A DNA stretch of 64,000 nucleotides from Paucibacter sp. Y2R2-4 (GTDB lineage Bacteria; Pseudomonadota; Gammaproteobacteria; Burkholderiales; Burkholderiaceae_C): NCBI RefSeq assembly GCF_025717535.1, contig NZ_JAJIRO010000003.1:310001-374000 (forward strand), in the 5' to 3' direction. This document shows positions 18,342 through 27,781 of the stretch, piece after piece. The stretch's first letter is position 1; each line of letters starts with the position of its first letter. The translations under genes and the position numbers were made by a program. The notes beneath the pieces were generated by a model, which was not told the origin of the DNA, made no database searches, and worked only from the letters and a program-made list of their open reading frames with translations.

Positions 18342-19508
18342 TCAGGCCTCAGCGGCCTGCACCAGATTGCGGCCCTGGGCCTTGGCCTTGTACATGCCCT
18401 GGTCGGCGCGGCGCAGCACATCATCGGCGCTGGCGTCGGTGGCCCGTCCTTCGGCAATGCCAAAGCTGGCGGTCAAAGGCCAAGGCTTGCCTGACCATTC
18501 AAAGTTGCTGTGTTCCAAGTTGTGGCGCATGCGCTCGGCCACCAACAAGGCGCCGGCCAAGTCGGTCAGCGGCAGGAGCATGCAAAACTCTTCTCCGCCC
18601 AAGCGGCCGAAGCGGTCGATGTCTCGCACGCACGGGCTCAAGACCTCGACCGCACGCTTCAGCGCCGCGTCGCCCGCGGCATGACCCAAGGTGTCGTTGA
18701 GGTGCTTGAAGTGGTCCATATCGATCATCACCAGCGCATAGCTGCGGCCACGTTGCAGCCGTGTGTGCTCGACTTCGATGGCCTCGCTCAGCGCCCGCCG
18801 GTTCAGCACCTCGGTCAAGGGATCACGGCGGGTCAGGCGCTGGATGCGCAGGATCAGCTTGGTCATCACCAGCAAGCCCATGGTGGCATTCACCACCAGG
18901 TTCATGACCAGCGTTGACCAGAGCCAAGCCACATTGAAGTCACCGCTGCCCAATACGTCGGTAGTTTGCCCGGGGCGCAACAGGGACTCCAATAAGCGCG
19001 ACAGCATCATGGCGCTGATCAGAAACAGTGGGCCGGTCAGCACGGTGGCCATTTTTCGGTCCAAATGAATGCGCAATTGCTGCCAGGCGTCGACGCTGGC
19101 CATCACGCTCAGCAGCGTCATGCTCAGAAAGATCAGCCGCGAGTGCCAGCGCATATCGCCTTGGTAAGGCAGCAAGGCCAGCACTAGCGCCGCTGGCAGC
19201 AGCACCGCCAAGGCACTGCGCCAAGCCAGGCGCGGCGCATTCAATGCCGGCATGCTGGCGCGCAACAAGGCAATCGCGGCGATGCCCATCACATCCGAGC
19301 CCCAATAGCTCAGCAAGGCAGGGGCATGGCCGCGCAGGCCATGGGCCGCCAAAGAGCCGGCCAGCAAGGCGTTCACCAGCGCCAGGCATTGGCACATGCG
19401 CGGCTCGACCTGCGCGGCGCTGGCCAGGAGACCCCAGGCCAGGCTGGCGATGAAGAACACCAGCATGATGGCCGCCAACAAGGTCAGCGGTTCGGAGCCT
19501 GTGCTCAT
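18342..19508 (-). CDS. Membrane diguanylate cyclase (GGDEF)
   Basis: 388 residues: six or seven N-terminal transmembrane segments (about residues 8-215), then a GGDEF domain. The active site is GGEEF (RFGRLGGEEFCMLLP) and an allosteric RxxD I-site (RDID) lies five residues before it. It should make c-di-GMP from two GTP with product inhibition. The start overlaps the stop of the next upstream cyclase (ATGA), so the two form an operon. Confidence 0.9.
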   Translation of the reverse strand: MSTGSEPLTLLAAIMLVFFIASLAWGLLASAAQVEPRMCQCLALVNALLAGSLAAHGLRGHAPALLSYWGSDVMGIAAIALLRASMPALNAPRLAWRSALAVLLPAALVLALLPYQGDMRWHSRLIFLSMTLLSVMASVDAWQQLRIHLDRKMATVLTGPLFLISAMMLSRLLESLLRPGQTTDVLGSGDFNVAWLWSTLVMNLVVNATMGLLVMTKLILRIQRLTRRDPLTEVLNRRALSEAIEVEHTRLQRGRSYALVMIDMDHFKHLNDTLGHAAGDAALKRAVEVLSPCVRDIDRFGRLGGEEFCMLLPLTDLAGALLVAERMRHNLEHSNFEWSGKPWPLTASFGIAEGRATDASADDVLRRADQGMYKAKAQGRNLVQAAEA

Positions 19509-20698
19509 GGCTTCACCATCTTGCCGAGCAGGGCACCGGCTTCGGCCACGCAGATGCGGTCTCGGCCTTCCGACTTGGCGCGGTAGAGCAGCCAGTCCGC
19601 CATGGCCAAGGTGGTTTCGCCCTGCGGATCATCCGGCTGGCAGGCGGCCACCCCGAAGCTGGCCGTCATGGCCACCGGCGCTTCTTTCCAACTGAAGGGC
19701 TGGCGCCGCAAGGCTTCGCACATGCGCTGGGCCACCCGGCTGGCGTCGGCCAGCGCGGTGTGGGGCAGCAAGAGGCAGAACTCCTCGCCACCGAGGCGGC
19801 CCAACTGGTCCAGCTCGCGCATATTGGCTTGCAGCACCGCCACCAGATGCAATAACGCCGCGTCGCCGGCCGCATGACCCAAACGGTCGTTGATTTGCTT
19901 GAAGTGATCGACATCGATCATCACCAAGCTATGTTGATGCCCGCGCTCGATCTGGGCCTGCAAATGCCGAAGTTCTCCACCGAAGGCGCGCCGATTCAAG
20001 GCATTGGTGAGGGGGTCACGCAAGACCATGTGTTGGATGCGCCCGATCAGCCGCGTCACCACCACACTGACCAAGCCCAGCGCGATCAAAAGGGTCAAGA
20101 GCAGATACAGCCAGGCCAGGCCGGCGCTGGCAGGCTGCCGGGGCATGAGCAAGCTGCTGGTGTCGGGCCGCCAGGCGAAAGTCGCCGCACGCGCCAGCAG
20201 CAAGAGGCTGGTCAACATGAAGGGCATGGCCAGCAGGGCCGTGACCCAAGCGGGTTGGCCGGCGCGTGTGCCGCTCAACACATCTCGCGAGCACAGCAGG
20301 AACAGCAAACCCGTCGATAGAGACATCGCCAGCATGCCCCAGCGAAAGGAACCCAGCAGCGCGGCGAGTAGCACGGCCAGGGTCGCGCTGGCCGAGATCA
20401 GCAGCAGATCGATGCGCTTTTGGTTCAGCAGCATCAAACGCCGGACCCCCAGGCTCATCAGCGTGAAACCGGCCAGATTGCTCAGCACCTGCGGCCAAGC
20501 GCCCAGCCAGCCCGGCCACCAAGCCAAGCAGCTCAGGCACAAAAGGCCGGGAATGAACATCACATAGGCCCCAGCCAGCAAGCGACCAGCCGCCGGCGCG
20601 ATGCGAAACGCTTGCACCAGCAGCAACCAGACCAAGGCCATGAAGCCGTTGATCACGGCCGTGACCGTGGTCAAGGTGCCGGTATCAAAAACTTCCAT
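19505..20698 (-). CDS. Membrane diguanylate cyclase (GGDEF), tandem copy
   Basis: 397 residues with the same layout as its downstream neighbour: about seven membrane segments then GGDEF with GGEEF (QLGRLGGEEFCLLLP) and an RxxD I-site (RELD). The ATG at 20698 is chosen over a TTG at 20704. The two proteins look like an old duplication; their membrane halves have diverged, suggesting different sensed signals. Confidence 0.9.
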   Translation of the reverse strand: MEVFDTGTLTTVTAVINGFMALVWLLLVQAFRIAPAAGRLLAGAYVMFIPGLLCLSCLAWWPGWLGAWPQVLSNLAGFTLMSLGVRRLMLLNQKRIDLLLISASATLAVLLAALLGSFRWGMLAMSLSTGLLFLLCSRDVLSGTRAGQPAWVTALLAMPFMLTSLLLLARAATFAWRPDTSSLLMPRQPASAGLAWLYLLLTLLIALGLVSVVVTRLIGRIQHMVLRDPLTNALNRRAFGGELRHLQAQIERGHQHSLVMIDVDHFKQINDRLGHAAGDAALLHLVAVLQANMRELDQLGRLGGEEFCLLLPHTALADASRVAQRMCEALRRQPFSWKEAPVAMTASFGVAACQPDDPQGETTLAMADWLLYRAKSEGRDRICVAEAGALLGKMVKP

Positions 20699-20806
20699 GG
20701 GCAAGTGGGGCGGAGGAGGTCACGAGGCTGATGCGAATGGTGGATGGGAAGGCATGATCTGACCCTCATGATCGCCCAGGCCTTGGGCGTACACAATGGG
20801 AGCTTC

Positions 20807-21556
20807 ATGAAGCCGAACATTATTCTGATCACGGGCGGTGGGCGCGGTATCGGTGCGGCCATCAGCCTGCTTTGTGCCAAAGCCGGCTGGGACCTTGCGG
20901 TCAACTACGCCCGGGACCGCGGCACCGCTGAGTTGGTGGCCGAACAGGCGCGGGCGCTCGGGCGCCGAGCCTTTGTCGTGCAGGCCGATGTGTCCGATGA
21001 GGCGCAGGTGCAGGCAATGTTTGCACACATTGACCAACAAGACGGCCGCTTGGCAGGTTTGGTGAATAACGCCGGCGTGGTCGCGCCTTTGGCGCGGCTG
21101 GAGGAGATGAGCGTGGCCCGATGGCAGCAGGTCTTCGGGGTCAATGTGATCGGCAGCCTCTTGTGTGCGCGCGAAGCGGTCAAGCGCATGAGCACCCGGC
21201 ATGGCGGCGCAGGCGGCGTCATCGTCAATATGTCCTCGCGGGCCGCGCAGCTGGGTTCGCCCAATATCTATGTGGACTACGCTGCCAGCAAGGGCGCGAT
21301 TGACACTTTGACCCTGGGTCTGGCGCGCGAGTTGATTGGCGAAGGTATTCGGGTCAACGGGGTGCGGCCGGGCATCATCGATACCGAGATCCATGCCTCG
21401 GGTGGCATGGCCCATTTGCTTGATGATGCCGTGGCGGGCCTGCCGATGCGGCGCATGGGCACGACCGATGAAGTGGCTCAGGCGGTGCTGTGGCTGCTGT
21501 CCGAGGACTCCAGTTACACCGTGGGCAGTTTGATTGACGTCGGGGGTGGGCGTTAG
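20807..21556 (+). CDS. Short-chain dehydrogenase/reductase (SDR)
   Basis: 249 residues, classical SDR. The cofactor loop is TGGGRGIG near residue 9, NNAG near residue 88, and the catalytic Ser (NMSSRAAQ) and Tyr-xxx-Lys (YAASK) are all present. The RINxxRPG-like sequence after the active site (RVNGVRPGIIDTEIH) fits NAD(P)-dependent 3-oxoacyl-ACP/glucose-dehydrogenase-like members. The substrate is unknown. It is divergent from the cyclase pair. Confidence 0.88.
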   Translation: MKPNIILITGGGRGIGAAISLLCAKAGWDLAVNYARDRGTAELVAEQARALGRRAFVVQADVSDEAQVQAMFAHIDQQDGRLAGLVNNAGVVAPLARLEEMSVARWQQVFGVNVIGSLLCAREAVKRMSTRHGGAGGVIVNMSSRAAQLGSPNIYVDYAASKGAIDTLTLGLARELIGEGIRVNGVRPGIIDTEIHASGGMAHLLDDAVAGLPMRRMGTTDEVAQAVLWLLSEDSSYTVGSLIDVGGGR

Positions 21557-21568
21557 TGGGTGGCTTGG

Positions 21569-22630
21569 CTAACGCCGCTCCACCACCACCGGCGTCAGGT
21601 TCAGGGCCAGGCGCACGCGCTCGGCCGCTTGCCGGGCGTCATCGCGGGAACCATAGGGGCCGGCTTGCAGGCGATGCAAGCCGCCATCCTTGAACACGGC
21701 CAGCAGCGGCGCCATCCAGTCCAGCTCCTTCAGCAACTGCTGCCGAAAAGTCTCGGCACCGTCGAGCTTGCTGTAGGCCCCCAGCTGCACCCAAAAGCCT
21801 GGCGCGGCGTGGCGCGGTGTGCTGACCACGGCCACCGGGCGCGTGGCGGCTCCGGCCTCGGCAATCTGCGCGGTGCTTTCGCGTTGGGCGGCGCCTTCGG
21901 CTTCGGCGGCGGCAAACACCGCGGTCTCAGGCTGGCCAAGCTCGAAGCCCTTGCCGCGCTGCCAGGCGCCGCTGCGAATGTCCTCAAAGGTGATGCGTTC
22001 CACTTCGACCGGGGTGACCCCGCGCAAGATGTCCAACTTCAAGGCGGCGGTGTAGCTGAGATCGATGACGCGGGTGGAATGAAAGGGGCCGCGATCGTTG
22101 ATGCGAACCACGATCTCCCGCCCATTGGCCGGGTTGCGCACCCGGGCATAGCTGGGAATCGGCATGGTCGGGTGGGCCGCGGTCATGGCATACATGTTGT
22201 AAATCTCGCCGCTGCTGGTGGAACGGCCGTGGAACTTTTTGCCGTACCAGGAGGCGAGGCCGCGCTCGACCAAGGGCTTGTCTTCGGTGATGGGCTCGTA
22301 ACGTTGGCCCAGCACTTCATAAGGTTTGTTCGGCCCTCCCTTGCGAATGGGCTCGAGCTGCGGCGTGGCATTCGGCACCTGATGCAGATTGGGCGGGATC
22401 ACCGCCTCCGGCCCATCTTTGTCGGGCCAACTGCTGGGGCGGCTCGGGCTGGTGCTATTGCTGCCACTGTTGCTGGGTGTTTGAGGCGTGCGGCTGGCGC
22501 AGCCGCCCAGGCCCAACAGCAGCGCCGCACTGAGCAGGGCGAGGCCCACGGCAGGCCTGTGGGTGTCCGCCAATGGCTTGTTCAGCGGCTTCAAATTGGA
22601 GGGCAAAGGGGTGGGGCAAGGCACAAACAT
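21569..22630 (-). CDS. rlpA: RlpA-like septal-ring lipoprotein with SPOR domain
   Basis: 353 residues. A lipoprotein signal ends in LLLGLGGC, followed by a Ser/Pro-rich linker. The double-psi beta-barrel follows (GLASWYGKKFHGRSTSSGE...ARVRNPANGREIVVRINDRG, split here), and a C-terminal SPOR domain (FWVQLGAYSKLDGAETFRQQ) should bind denuded glycan at the septum. RlpA is an outer-membrane lytic transglycosylase in some species. The reading frame stays open far upstream to 23482, antisense to the FAH gene; the ATG at 22630 is chosen because it gives a proper lipobox. Confidence 0.9.
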   Translation of the reverse strand: MFVPCPTPLPSNLKPLNKPLADTHRPAVGLALLSAALLLGLGGCASRTPQTPSNSGSNSTSPSRPSSWPDKDGPEAVIPPNLHQVPNATPQLEPIRKGGPNKPYEVLGQRYEPITEDKPLVERGLASWYGKKFHGRSTSSGEIYNMYAMTAAHPTMPIPSYARVRNPANGREIVVRINDRGPFHSTRVIDLSYTAALKLDILRGVTPVEVERITFEDIRSGAWQRGKGFELGQPETAVFAAAEAEGAAQRESTAQIAEAGAATRPVAVVSTPRHAAPGFWVQLGAYSKLDGAETFRQQLLKELDWMAPLLAVFKDGGLHRLQAGPYGSRDDARQAAERVRLALNLTPVVVERR

Positions 22631-22774
22631 GGGCGTCACCCTAAACGATTGTGGGCGGAACTGCAAAATTCGGGCTCCCAGGGATAGCGCGCGGCCATGT
22701 TGCCAGTCAGGGTCGTATGCTCTGCCATTCCGGCATTTCCATCTCCTTGCTCCTCTTTTTGGCAGGACAAAGCT

Positions 22775-23473
22775 ATGAGCGAATACATTTTCCCCTTGCC
22801 CGTGCAGCCCAGCGTTGCGGTGCGCGGCAGCAGTGCCCGTTACGCGGTGTCGCGTATTTTCTGTGTGGGCCGCAACTATGCCGCCCACGCGCGCGAGATG
22901 GGCTCGGACCCCGACCGCGAGCCGCCGTTCTACTTCAGCAAGCCGGCCACCGCCCTGGTGCCTTCGGGGTCCACGGTGGCTTATCCGCCCGCGACCAAGA
23001 ACTACCACTACGAGATGGAGCTGGTGATCGCCATCGGCGCGCCGGTCTTCAAGGTCACGCCTGAGGTGGCGCGAGCTGCGGTCTGGGGTTTTGGGGCGGG
23101 CCTGGACATGACCCGCCGCGATTTGCAGGCCGACGCCAAAGCCAACGGACGCCCGTGGGACACGGCCAAAGGTTTCGACCAGTCGGCCATCATCACCGAG
23201 TTGGTGCGGGCCAGTGAGACCGGTGCCATGGACAAAGGCAGCATCACCTTGGCCGTCAATGGCGTGGAGAAGCAGCGCGGCGATCTGGCCGACATGATCT
23301 GGAGCGTGCCTGAGATCGTGGCTAATCTCTCGCAGTTCTACCATCTGCATCCGGGCGATCTGATCTACACCGGCACGCCCGAAGGCGTCGGCCCGGTCGT
23401 GCCCGGCGACATCATCACCGGGCATATCGACGGCCTGCCGGCCTTGAGCCTGAACATCGTCGCGCCCGATTGA
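22775..23473 (+). CDS. Fumarylacetoacetate hydrolase-family protein
   Basis: 232 residues, FAH fold with the family start FCVGRNYAAHAREMG, metal ligands in YHYEMELVIAIG, and TGTPEGVGPVVPGD near the C-terminus. Enzymes of this size (YcgM-like) act as acylpyruvate hydrolases or oxaloacetate decarboxylases. The substrate here cannot be fixed. nadC follows 48 bp later, possibly in one transcript. Confidence 0.88.
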   Translation: MSEYIFPLPVQPSVAVRGSSARYAVSRIFCVGRNYAAHAREMGSDPDREPPFYFSKPATALVPSGSTVAYPPATKNYHYEMELVIAIGAPVFKVTPEVARAAVWGFGAGLDMTRRDLQADAKANGRPWDTAKGFDQSAIITELVRASETGAMDKGSITLAVNGVEKQRGDLADMIWSVPEIVANLSQFYHLHPGDLIYTGTPEGVGPVVPGDIITGHIDGLPALSLNIVAPD

Positions 23474-23521
23474 AGCGTTCAAGGTTCTAAACTGGCGGCT
23501 CAGATCTCTCTATCAGCCGCC

Positions 23522-24388
23522 ATGTTTGACCACAACGAAACCCTCGCCGAAGCCCGCCAACGCAATATCCGCGACGCCTTGTTCGAGGATGTGGGCGTGT
23601 GCGACTGGACCGCTCAGCTGGTGCCGGCCGGGCGCCGGGTTCGGGCCCATGTGCGGGTGCGCGAGGCGGCGGTGCTGTGCGGCCGCGAATGGTTCGAAGG
23701 CGTTTTTGCGGCCCTGGACCCCAGCAGCCGCATCGAGTGGCTCTATGCCGAAGGCGCCGAGATGGCCGCCGACACGGTGGTCTGCCGCATCGAGGCTGAT
23801 GGACGTTTGCTGTTGTCGGCCGAGCGGCCGGCGCTCAATTTCCTGCAGCTCTTGTCCGCCACCGCGACCCTGACGCATGCCCATGTGAAGGCGATCGAGG
23901 GCGCCAGCAGCAATCCGCGCGGCTGCGCGGTGCTAGACACCCGCAAGACTTTACCGGGTTTGCGCCTGGCGCAGAAGTACGCGGTGCGGGTCGGCGGCGG
24001 CGCCAATCAGCGCCTGGCCTTGTACCACGGCATCTTGATCAAGGAGAACCACATCGCTGCGGCCGGCGGCGTCAGCGCTGCTTTGAAGGCAGCACAGGCC
24101 TTGAATGCGGGCGTGGACATTCAGGTGGAAGTCGAGTCCATCGCCGAACTGCAAGAGGCCCTGAACGCCGGCGCGGTCAGCGTGCTTTTGGACAATTTCA
24201 CCGAGCCCATGATGCGCGAGGCGGTGGCCTTGACCGCCGGCCGCGCCTTGTTGGAGGTGTCGGGCGGCGTGGCGCTGGAGCAGCTGCGCTGGATCGCCGC
24301 CACCGGCGTGGACCGCATCTCCATTGGCCGCCTGACTAAGGATGTGCGGGCGGTGGACTATTCGATGCGGGTCGACGGCCCGCTCTGA
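23522..24388 (+). CDS. nadC: Nicotinate-nucleotide pyrophosphorylase (carboxylating)
   Basis: 288 residues. It converts quinolinate and PRPP to nicotinate mononucleotide, the committed step of de novo NAD synthesis. Signature segments are CAVLDTRKTLPGLRLAQKYA, the VGGGANQRLALYHGILIKEN stretch (residues about 158-177) and, near the C-terminus, LLEVSGGV with the phosphate-binding GVDRISIG. The length is typical. A strong terminator follows, ending the unit. Confidence 0.95.
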   Translation: MFDHNETLAEARQRNIRDALFEDVGVCDWTAQLVPAGRRVRAHVRVREAAVLCGREWFEGVFAALDPSSRIEWLYAEGAEMAADTVVCRIEADGRLLLSAERPALNFLQLLSATATLTHAHVKAIEGASSNPRGCAVLDTRKTLPGLRLAQKYAVRVGGGANQRLALYHGILIKENHIAAAGGVSAALKAAQALNAGVDIQVEVESIAELQEALNAGAVSVLLDNFTEPMMREAVALTAGRALLEVSGGVALEQLRWIAATGVDRISIGRLTKDVRAVDYSMRVDGPL

Positions 24389-24411
24389 GGGCTTGCCTGC
24401 TGCATCAAGAC

Positions 24412-24449
24412 AAAAGGCCTGACAGCGCGGACGCTGCCAGGCCTTTTTT
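24412..24449 (+). terminator. Rho-independent terminator after nadC
   Basis: Stem AAAAGGCCTG...CAGGCCTTTTTT with an inner CAGCG/CGCTG extension, then a T-run. The A-run makes it usable from the left as well, serving the convergent gene at 24484-24861. Confidence 0.9.
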
Positions 24450-24483
24450 CATGCTTCGGCCCGGAACTTCCGGGCGAGGCGAA

Positions 24484-24861
24484 TTACTTGCCCGCCGAGG
24501 GCGTGCGCGGCAGGCGAGGCGCCTTGACGCTGGGGCGGCCGGCGGCGGTGGGGTAGGCGCCCATCACGCGGTCCATGTCCACCGTGTTCAGGTAAGCGGC
24601 GTATTGCTGTTCGGTGCAAGCCAGTTCTTGGCCGGCCACATGCTCACCCTTGTACTGACCCTTGTGATACACAAAGGTGTACTCGGCGCCTTCTGCCGAC
24701 TTGGCGGCATCGGCCTGGGCGTAGCCGGCGCTGTACTTGCTGGCGCATTCGCCGCGCAAAGCCTTGATCTCGGCCGACTCGGCCACCGGCGCCGCAGCTT
24801 GGGCGCTGGCGCCCAACAGGCTCAGGGCCAAGAGTGCGAAGGAAGAGATGCGGTGCTTCAT
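24484..24861 (-). CDS. Secreted small hypothetical protein
   Basis: 125 residues with a clear signal peptide (MKHRISSFALLALSLLGASA, cleavage after AQA at about residue 23). The mature part has two Cys residues (GECASKY and LACTEQQ) that could form a disulfide, and a basic Pro-rich end. Function not recognised. Confidence 0.65.
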   Translation of the reverse strand: MKHRISSFALLALSLLGASAQAAAPVAESAEIKALRGECASKYSAGYAQADAAKSAEGAEYTFVYHKGQYKGEHVAGQELACTEQQYAAYLNTVDMDRVMGAYPTAAGRPSVKAPRLPRTPSAGK

Positions 24862-25041
24862 GATGAAAACTGCCTTGATAAGGGGAGTGAGGAGAGAGCG
24901 AGAGGCCGGCCTAGCGGCTCGGCATCAAGAACAATGGCGCCAGCTTACGTCTTCAGGGCCGGTGGCGCCACCCTTGCCCCAGGGGGCGGGTTCGCCCCAG
25001 TTTGTGCAATTGATCACGAAAATTCGGGACTGCGAGAGAGC

Positions 25042-25833
25042 TCAGGGCGTGTTGGTCCAAGCGCCCAGACCGTACCAGCCAAAGCCCAGCGTCCACTGCG
25101 TTTCGCTGCTGCCGACGGGCCGGCTGATCGTCAAACTCAGGCCAAACTTCTCGGGCGTCACCCACCACAAGCCACCTACGGTGCGCTGGGTTGGGCCCAT
25201 CATGGCCCGCCGGTCGTTTGTCTGCACTTCGGCGAACAGCAGGCCCGCCGGATGCGGCACCCAAACCAAGGCCAGATTCAAGGCCGTGCCGACCTGATTG
25301 CTGGCCCGGTCTTGATGGGGCCCCAGGTTGGCGTGCAGGGCGAAGTCTTCATTGACCACCAGGGTGGCCAGGCCCAAGAGCCCTTGACCGCTGCGACGCC
25401 AGCCGCCATCGACCGGTCGTTCATAGCCCACGCCGACCTTGAGGCCGAAATTGAGGGTGCCGGCAGGCGTCAACAGGGACCAGGATTTAGGCACCCACTT
25501 GATCGCAAAGCCGGCTTCGCCGCGCAACTCGTCCTGCGGTTGAGGATGGGTGTAGTCGAGGTCGATCTCCCAACCGTCGGCCACGCCGCAGGCCGGGGCC
25601 AGCACCCAAGCTCGACTGCTGCCGGATTTTTCGCCCCAGCCTTCGAGCTGACAGCTGCCGGCGTCGGCCGTGGCGGCGTCGTCGCTGGAGAGCGGACGGC
25701 CGGCTGAAGCGGGGTCGGCGGCGAGCGCCAGACCCAGCATTCCGACCATGGCCAGCGTTTGAGGCCAAGCGGTCGGGCGAGGCGAGGCGCCAGCAGCAAG
25801 AGAGACTGGGGAAGAAAGCGGCGTCCACAACAT
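25042..25833 (-). CDS. Probable outer-membrane-type or exported hypothetical protein
   Basis: 264 residues. The ATG at 25833 has an AGGAGG ribosome site 8 bp upstream. An N-terminal hydrophobic segment ends in ASAGRP, likely a signal peptide. The mature part has alternating hydrophobic/aromatic strands (EIDLDYTHPQPQ, LNFGLKVGVGYERPV, LHANLGPHQ, QWTLGFGWYGLG), as in small beta-barrels. No family is assigned. The frame stays open upstream through a tandem repeat, which is not part of the gene. Confidence 0.6.
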   Translation of the reverse strand: MLWTPLSSPVSLAAGASPRPTAWPQTLAMVGMLGLALAADPASAGRPLSSDDAATADAGSCQLEGWGEKSGSSRAWVLAPACGVADGWEIDLDYTHPQPQDELRGEAGFAIKWVPKSWSLLTPAGTLNFGLKVGVGYERPVDGGWRRSGQGLLGLATLVVNEDFALHANLGPHQDRASNQVGTALNLALVWVPHPAGLLFAEVQTNDRRAMMGPTQRTVGGLWWVTPEKFGLSLTISRPVGSSETQWTLGFGWYGLGAWTNTP

Positions 25834-25892
25834 CTGCGGTCCTCCTGGAGGCATGCGGAATGGAACTGACTCAGTCAAGCAAGCAATCAGAC

Positions 25893-25940
25893 AATCGCTC
25901 AAGCAATCGCTCAAGCAATCGTTAAAGCAATCGCTCAAGC
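25893..25940. repeat. 12-bp tandem repeat, four units
   Basis: AATCGCTCAAGC occurs four times head to tail, with two substitutions in the third unit (AATCGTTAAAGC), and partial units on both sides. It lies between a leftward gene start (25833) and the end of the chemoreceptor gene (25965), in the leader region of 25042-25833. Confidence 0.85.
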
Positions 25941-25964
25941 AATTGATCCAGGCGCCCGCGCGAC

Positions 25965-27515
25965 CTAAACCTGGAAGCGCTCGGTGTGCTGCTTCAACTC
26001 GGCGCCCATGCGGCGCAGGTTTTCTGAAGACGCGGTGGTTTCTTCCACCATGGCAGCGTTTTGCTGTGTCATCTCATCCAGTTGCCGAATCGCTTGCGAC
26101 ACCTCGCCCAAGCTGTTGGCCTGCTCTTGCGTGGCACTGGAGATCTCGCTGATCATGCTTTGCACCTTCTGCACCGAGCCGCGTAAATCGTCCATGGTCA
26201 GCCGGGCCTTCTCCACCAGGCCGGCGCCGTCATTGACGGTCTCGGTGGAGCGCGCAATCAGCGCACCGATCTGTTTGGACGCCTCGGCGCTGCGCTGCGC
26301 CAGGCTGCGCACTTCGCTGGCGACCACTGCAAAGCCGCGTCCTTGTTCACCGGCGCGTGCAGCCTCTACCGCGGCGTTCAGTGCCAAGATATTGGTCTGG
26401 AAGGCGATGCCGTCAATCACCGAGCTGATCTCACCAATCTGACGCGAGGAGGCCTGAATCTGTTCCATGGTGTTGACCACCTGGCCGACTGCCAGGCCTC
26501 CTGCGTCCGCGGCCTGGCTGGAGGCATTGGACAACTGATGCGCCTCGTGGGCCGAGACCGAGGTGCGCTGCACACTGCTGTTGAGCTCTTGTGCAGTGGC
26601 CGCTACTTGCTCGAGATTGGCCGCTTGCTGCTCGGTGCGGGTGCTCAGATCATGGCTGGCCAGCGCGATCTCTTCGCTGGCATTGGCCACTTGCTTGACG
26701 TTGTCGCCCACCGCTTGAATCAAGCTGGCCAAGGACTGCTGCATGGTCGCCATGGCTTGGATGACGCTGCCCTGAAAGGTGACGCCCTGGTGCTTCAATG
26801 CGCGCAAATCGCCATCGGCAATGCGCTGCGCAATATCGGCCAGATCGGCGGGGTCGGCCCCCAAGCGGCGCAGCACATAGCGGCGCAAGGCCGTGCCCAG
26901 CAAAGAGGCCGAGCCAATCGCCACCAAGATGCCGATGATGACGGTCAAGCGCGAGCTCTCATAGCTGGCCGCGGCCGTCTGGCCATCGGCCTTGGCGCCG
27001 GCTTCCATCTGCGTGCTGAGCTTGTCGAGCAGGGCCAGGATTTCGTCCTCCAGGCCGTCGTAGCGGCTGTACAGCAACTCGATGTATTCATCTTTTTTGC
27101 CGGCGCGGATCAGGGCGACCAGTTCGTCCACCAAAGTGCGTGAGGCCAGATTTTTGGCAATGATTTCCTTGGCTTCGGCGATCTCTTCGGCTGTGGCGTC
27201 ACCAGGGACAAACTGAGCTTCGATCTCCTTGATCGCCTGATTGCCTTGCTCACGCAGCTTGCCCAGCGTGGCTAGCTCGGCCTCGTGTTTGGCGCTGGGC
27301 AGTATCGCCAGATTGCGGAGGGCGATGCCGCGCCCGTTGACCGAATCATTCAAGGCCGACAAAGAGGTCAGCTGCGGAATATTGTTCTCGGTGATGTCGG
27401 TGTTGACCGTGTTCATCCGACTCATCATCCCCATCACCGCGGCCAAGATCACGAGGAAGATGCTCAGTAGCAGTACGTTGGAAAGCAAAATCCTTTGGGC
27501 CAGATTCAGTTTCAT
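25965..27515 (-). CDS. Methyl-accepting chemotaxis protein
   Basis: 516 residues: TM1 at residues about 11-30, a four-helix-bundle periplasmic sensor to about residue 185, TM2 about 188-208, a HAMP segment, then the long coiled-coil signalling domain. The hairpin tip ([20 protein letters not shown] and [20 protein letters not shown]) is intact for CheA/CheW contact. There is no C-terminal NWETF-like CheR tether. The ligand is unknown. No other che gene is near, so it is an orphan receptor. Confidence 0.93.
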   Translation of the reverse strand: MKLNLAQRILLSNVLLLSIFLVILAAVMGMMSRMNTVNTDITENNIPQLTSLSALNDSVNGRGIALRNLAILPSAKHEAELATLGKLREQGNQAIKEIEAQFVPGDATAEEIAEAKEIIAKNLASRTLVDELVALIRAGKKDEYIELLYSRYDGLEDEILALLDKLSTQMEAGAKADGQTAAASYESSRLTVIIGILVAIGSASLLGTALRRYVLRRLGADPADLADIAQRIADGDLRALKHQGVTFQGSVIQAMATMQQSLASLIQAVGDNVKQVANASEEIALASHDLSTRTEQQAANLEQVAATAQELNSSVQRTSVSAHEAHQLSNASSQAADAGGLAVGQVVNTMEQIQASSRQIGEISSVIDGIAFQTNILALNAAVEAARAGEQGRGFAVVASEVRSLAQRSAEASKQIGALIARSTETVNDGAGLVEKARLTMDDLRGSVQKVQSMISEISSATQEQANSLGEVSQAIRQLDEMTQQNAAMVEETTASSENLRRMGAELKQHTERFQV

Positions 27516-27781
27516 GCACAGAGCTCCTCAGCAAGAGTGGCGCAGTTCAGCCCCGGTGGGGTCAGGTCTGATCCTCACCTATCGGCACTGGATTTGCAAA
27601 CTTGACGGAAGGGCTAGGGTAAGGTGGCTGACCAGCGATCTCTGTGTTAGCGATGCGCCAGTCGAGGCTCGGCCCAGTGCCGCGCTTGCATCAAGTCTTG
27701 TCCTCGATTCCGCGCCTGCTTTTCATCAGATTGCAGCGGAGCCGCCGGCTTAGACTCTCGGTGTGGAGGGCGCTTTGCGCG

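Noticed and set aside
22631-23482. Long N-terminal extension of the RlpA-like protein
   Set aside because: The extension is antisense to the FAH gene and would bury the lipoprotein signal; the ATG at 22630 gives a proper lipobox.
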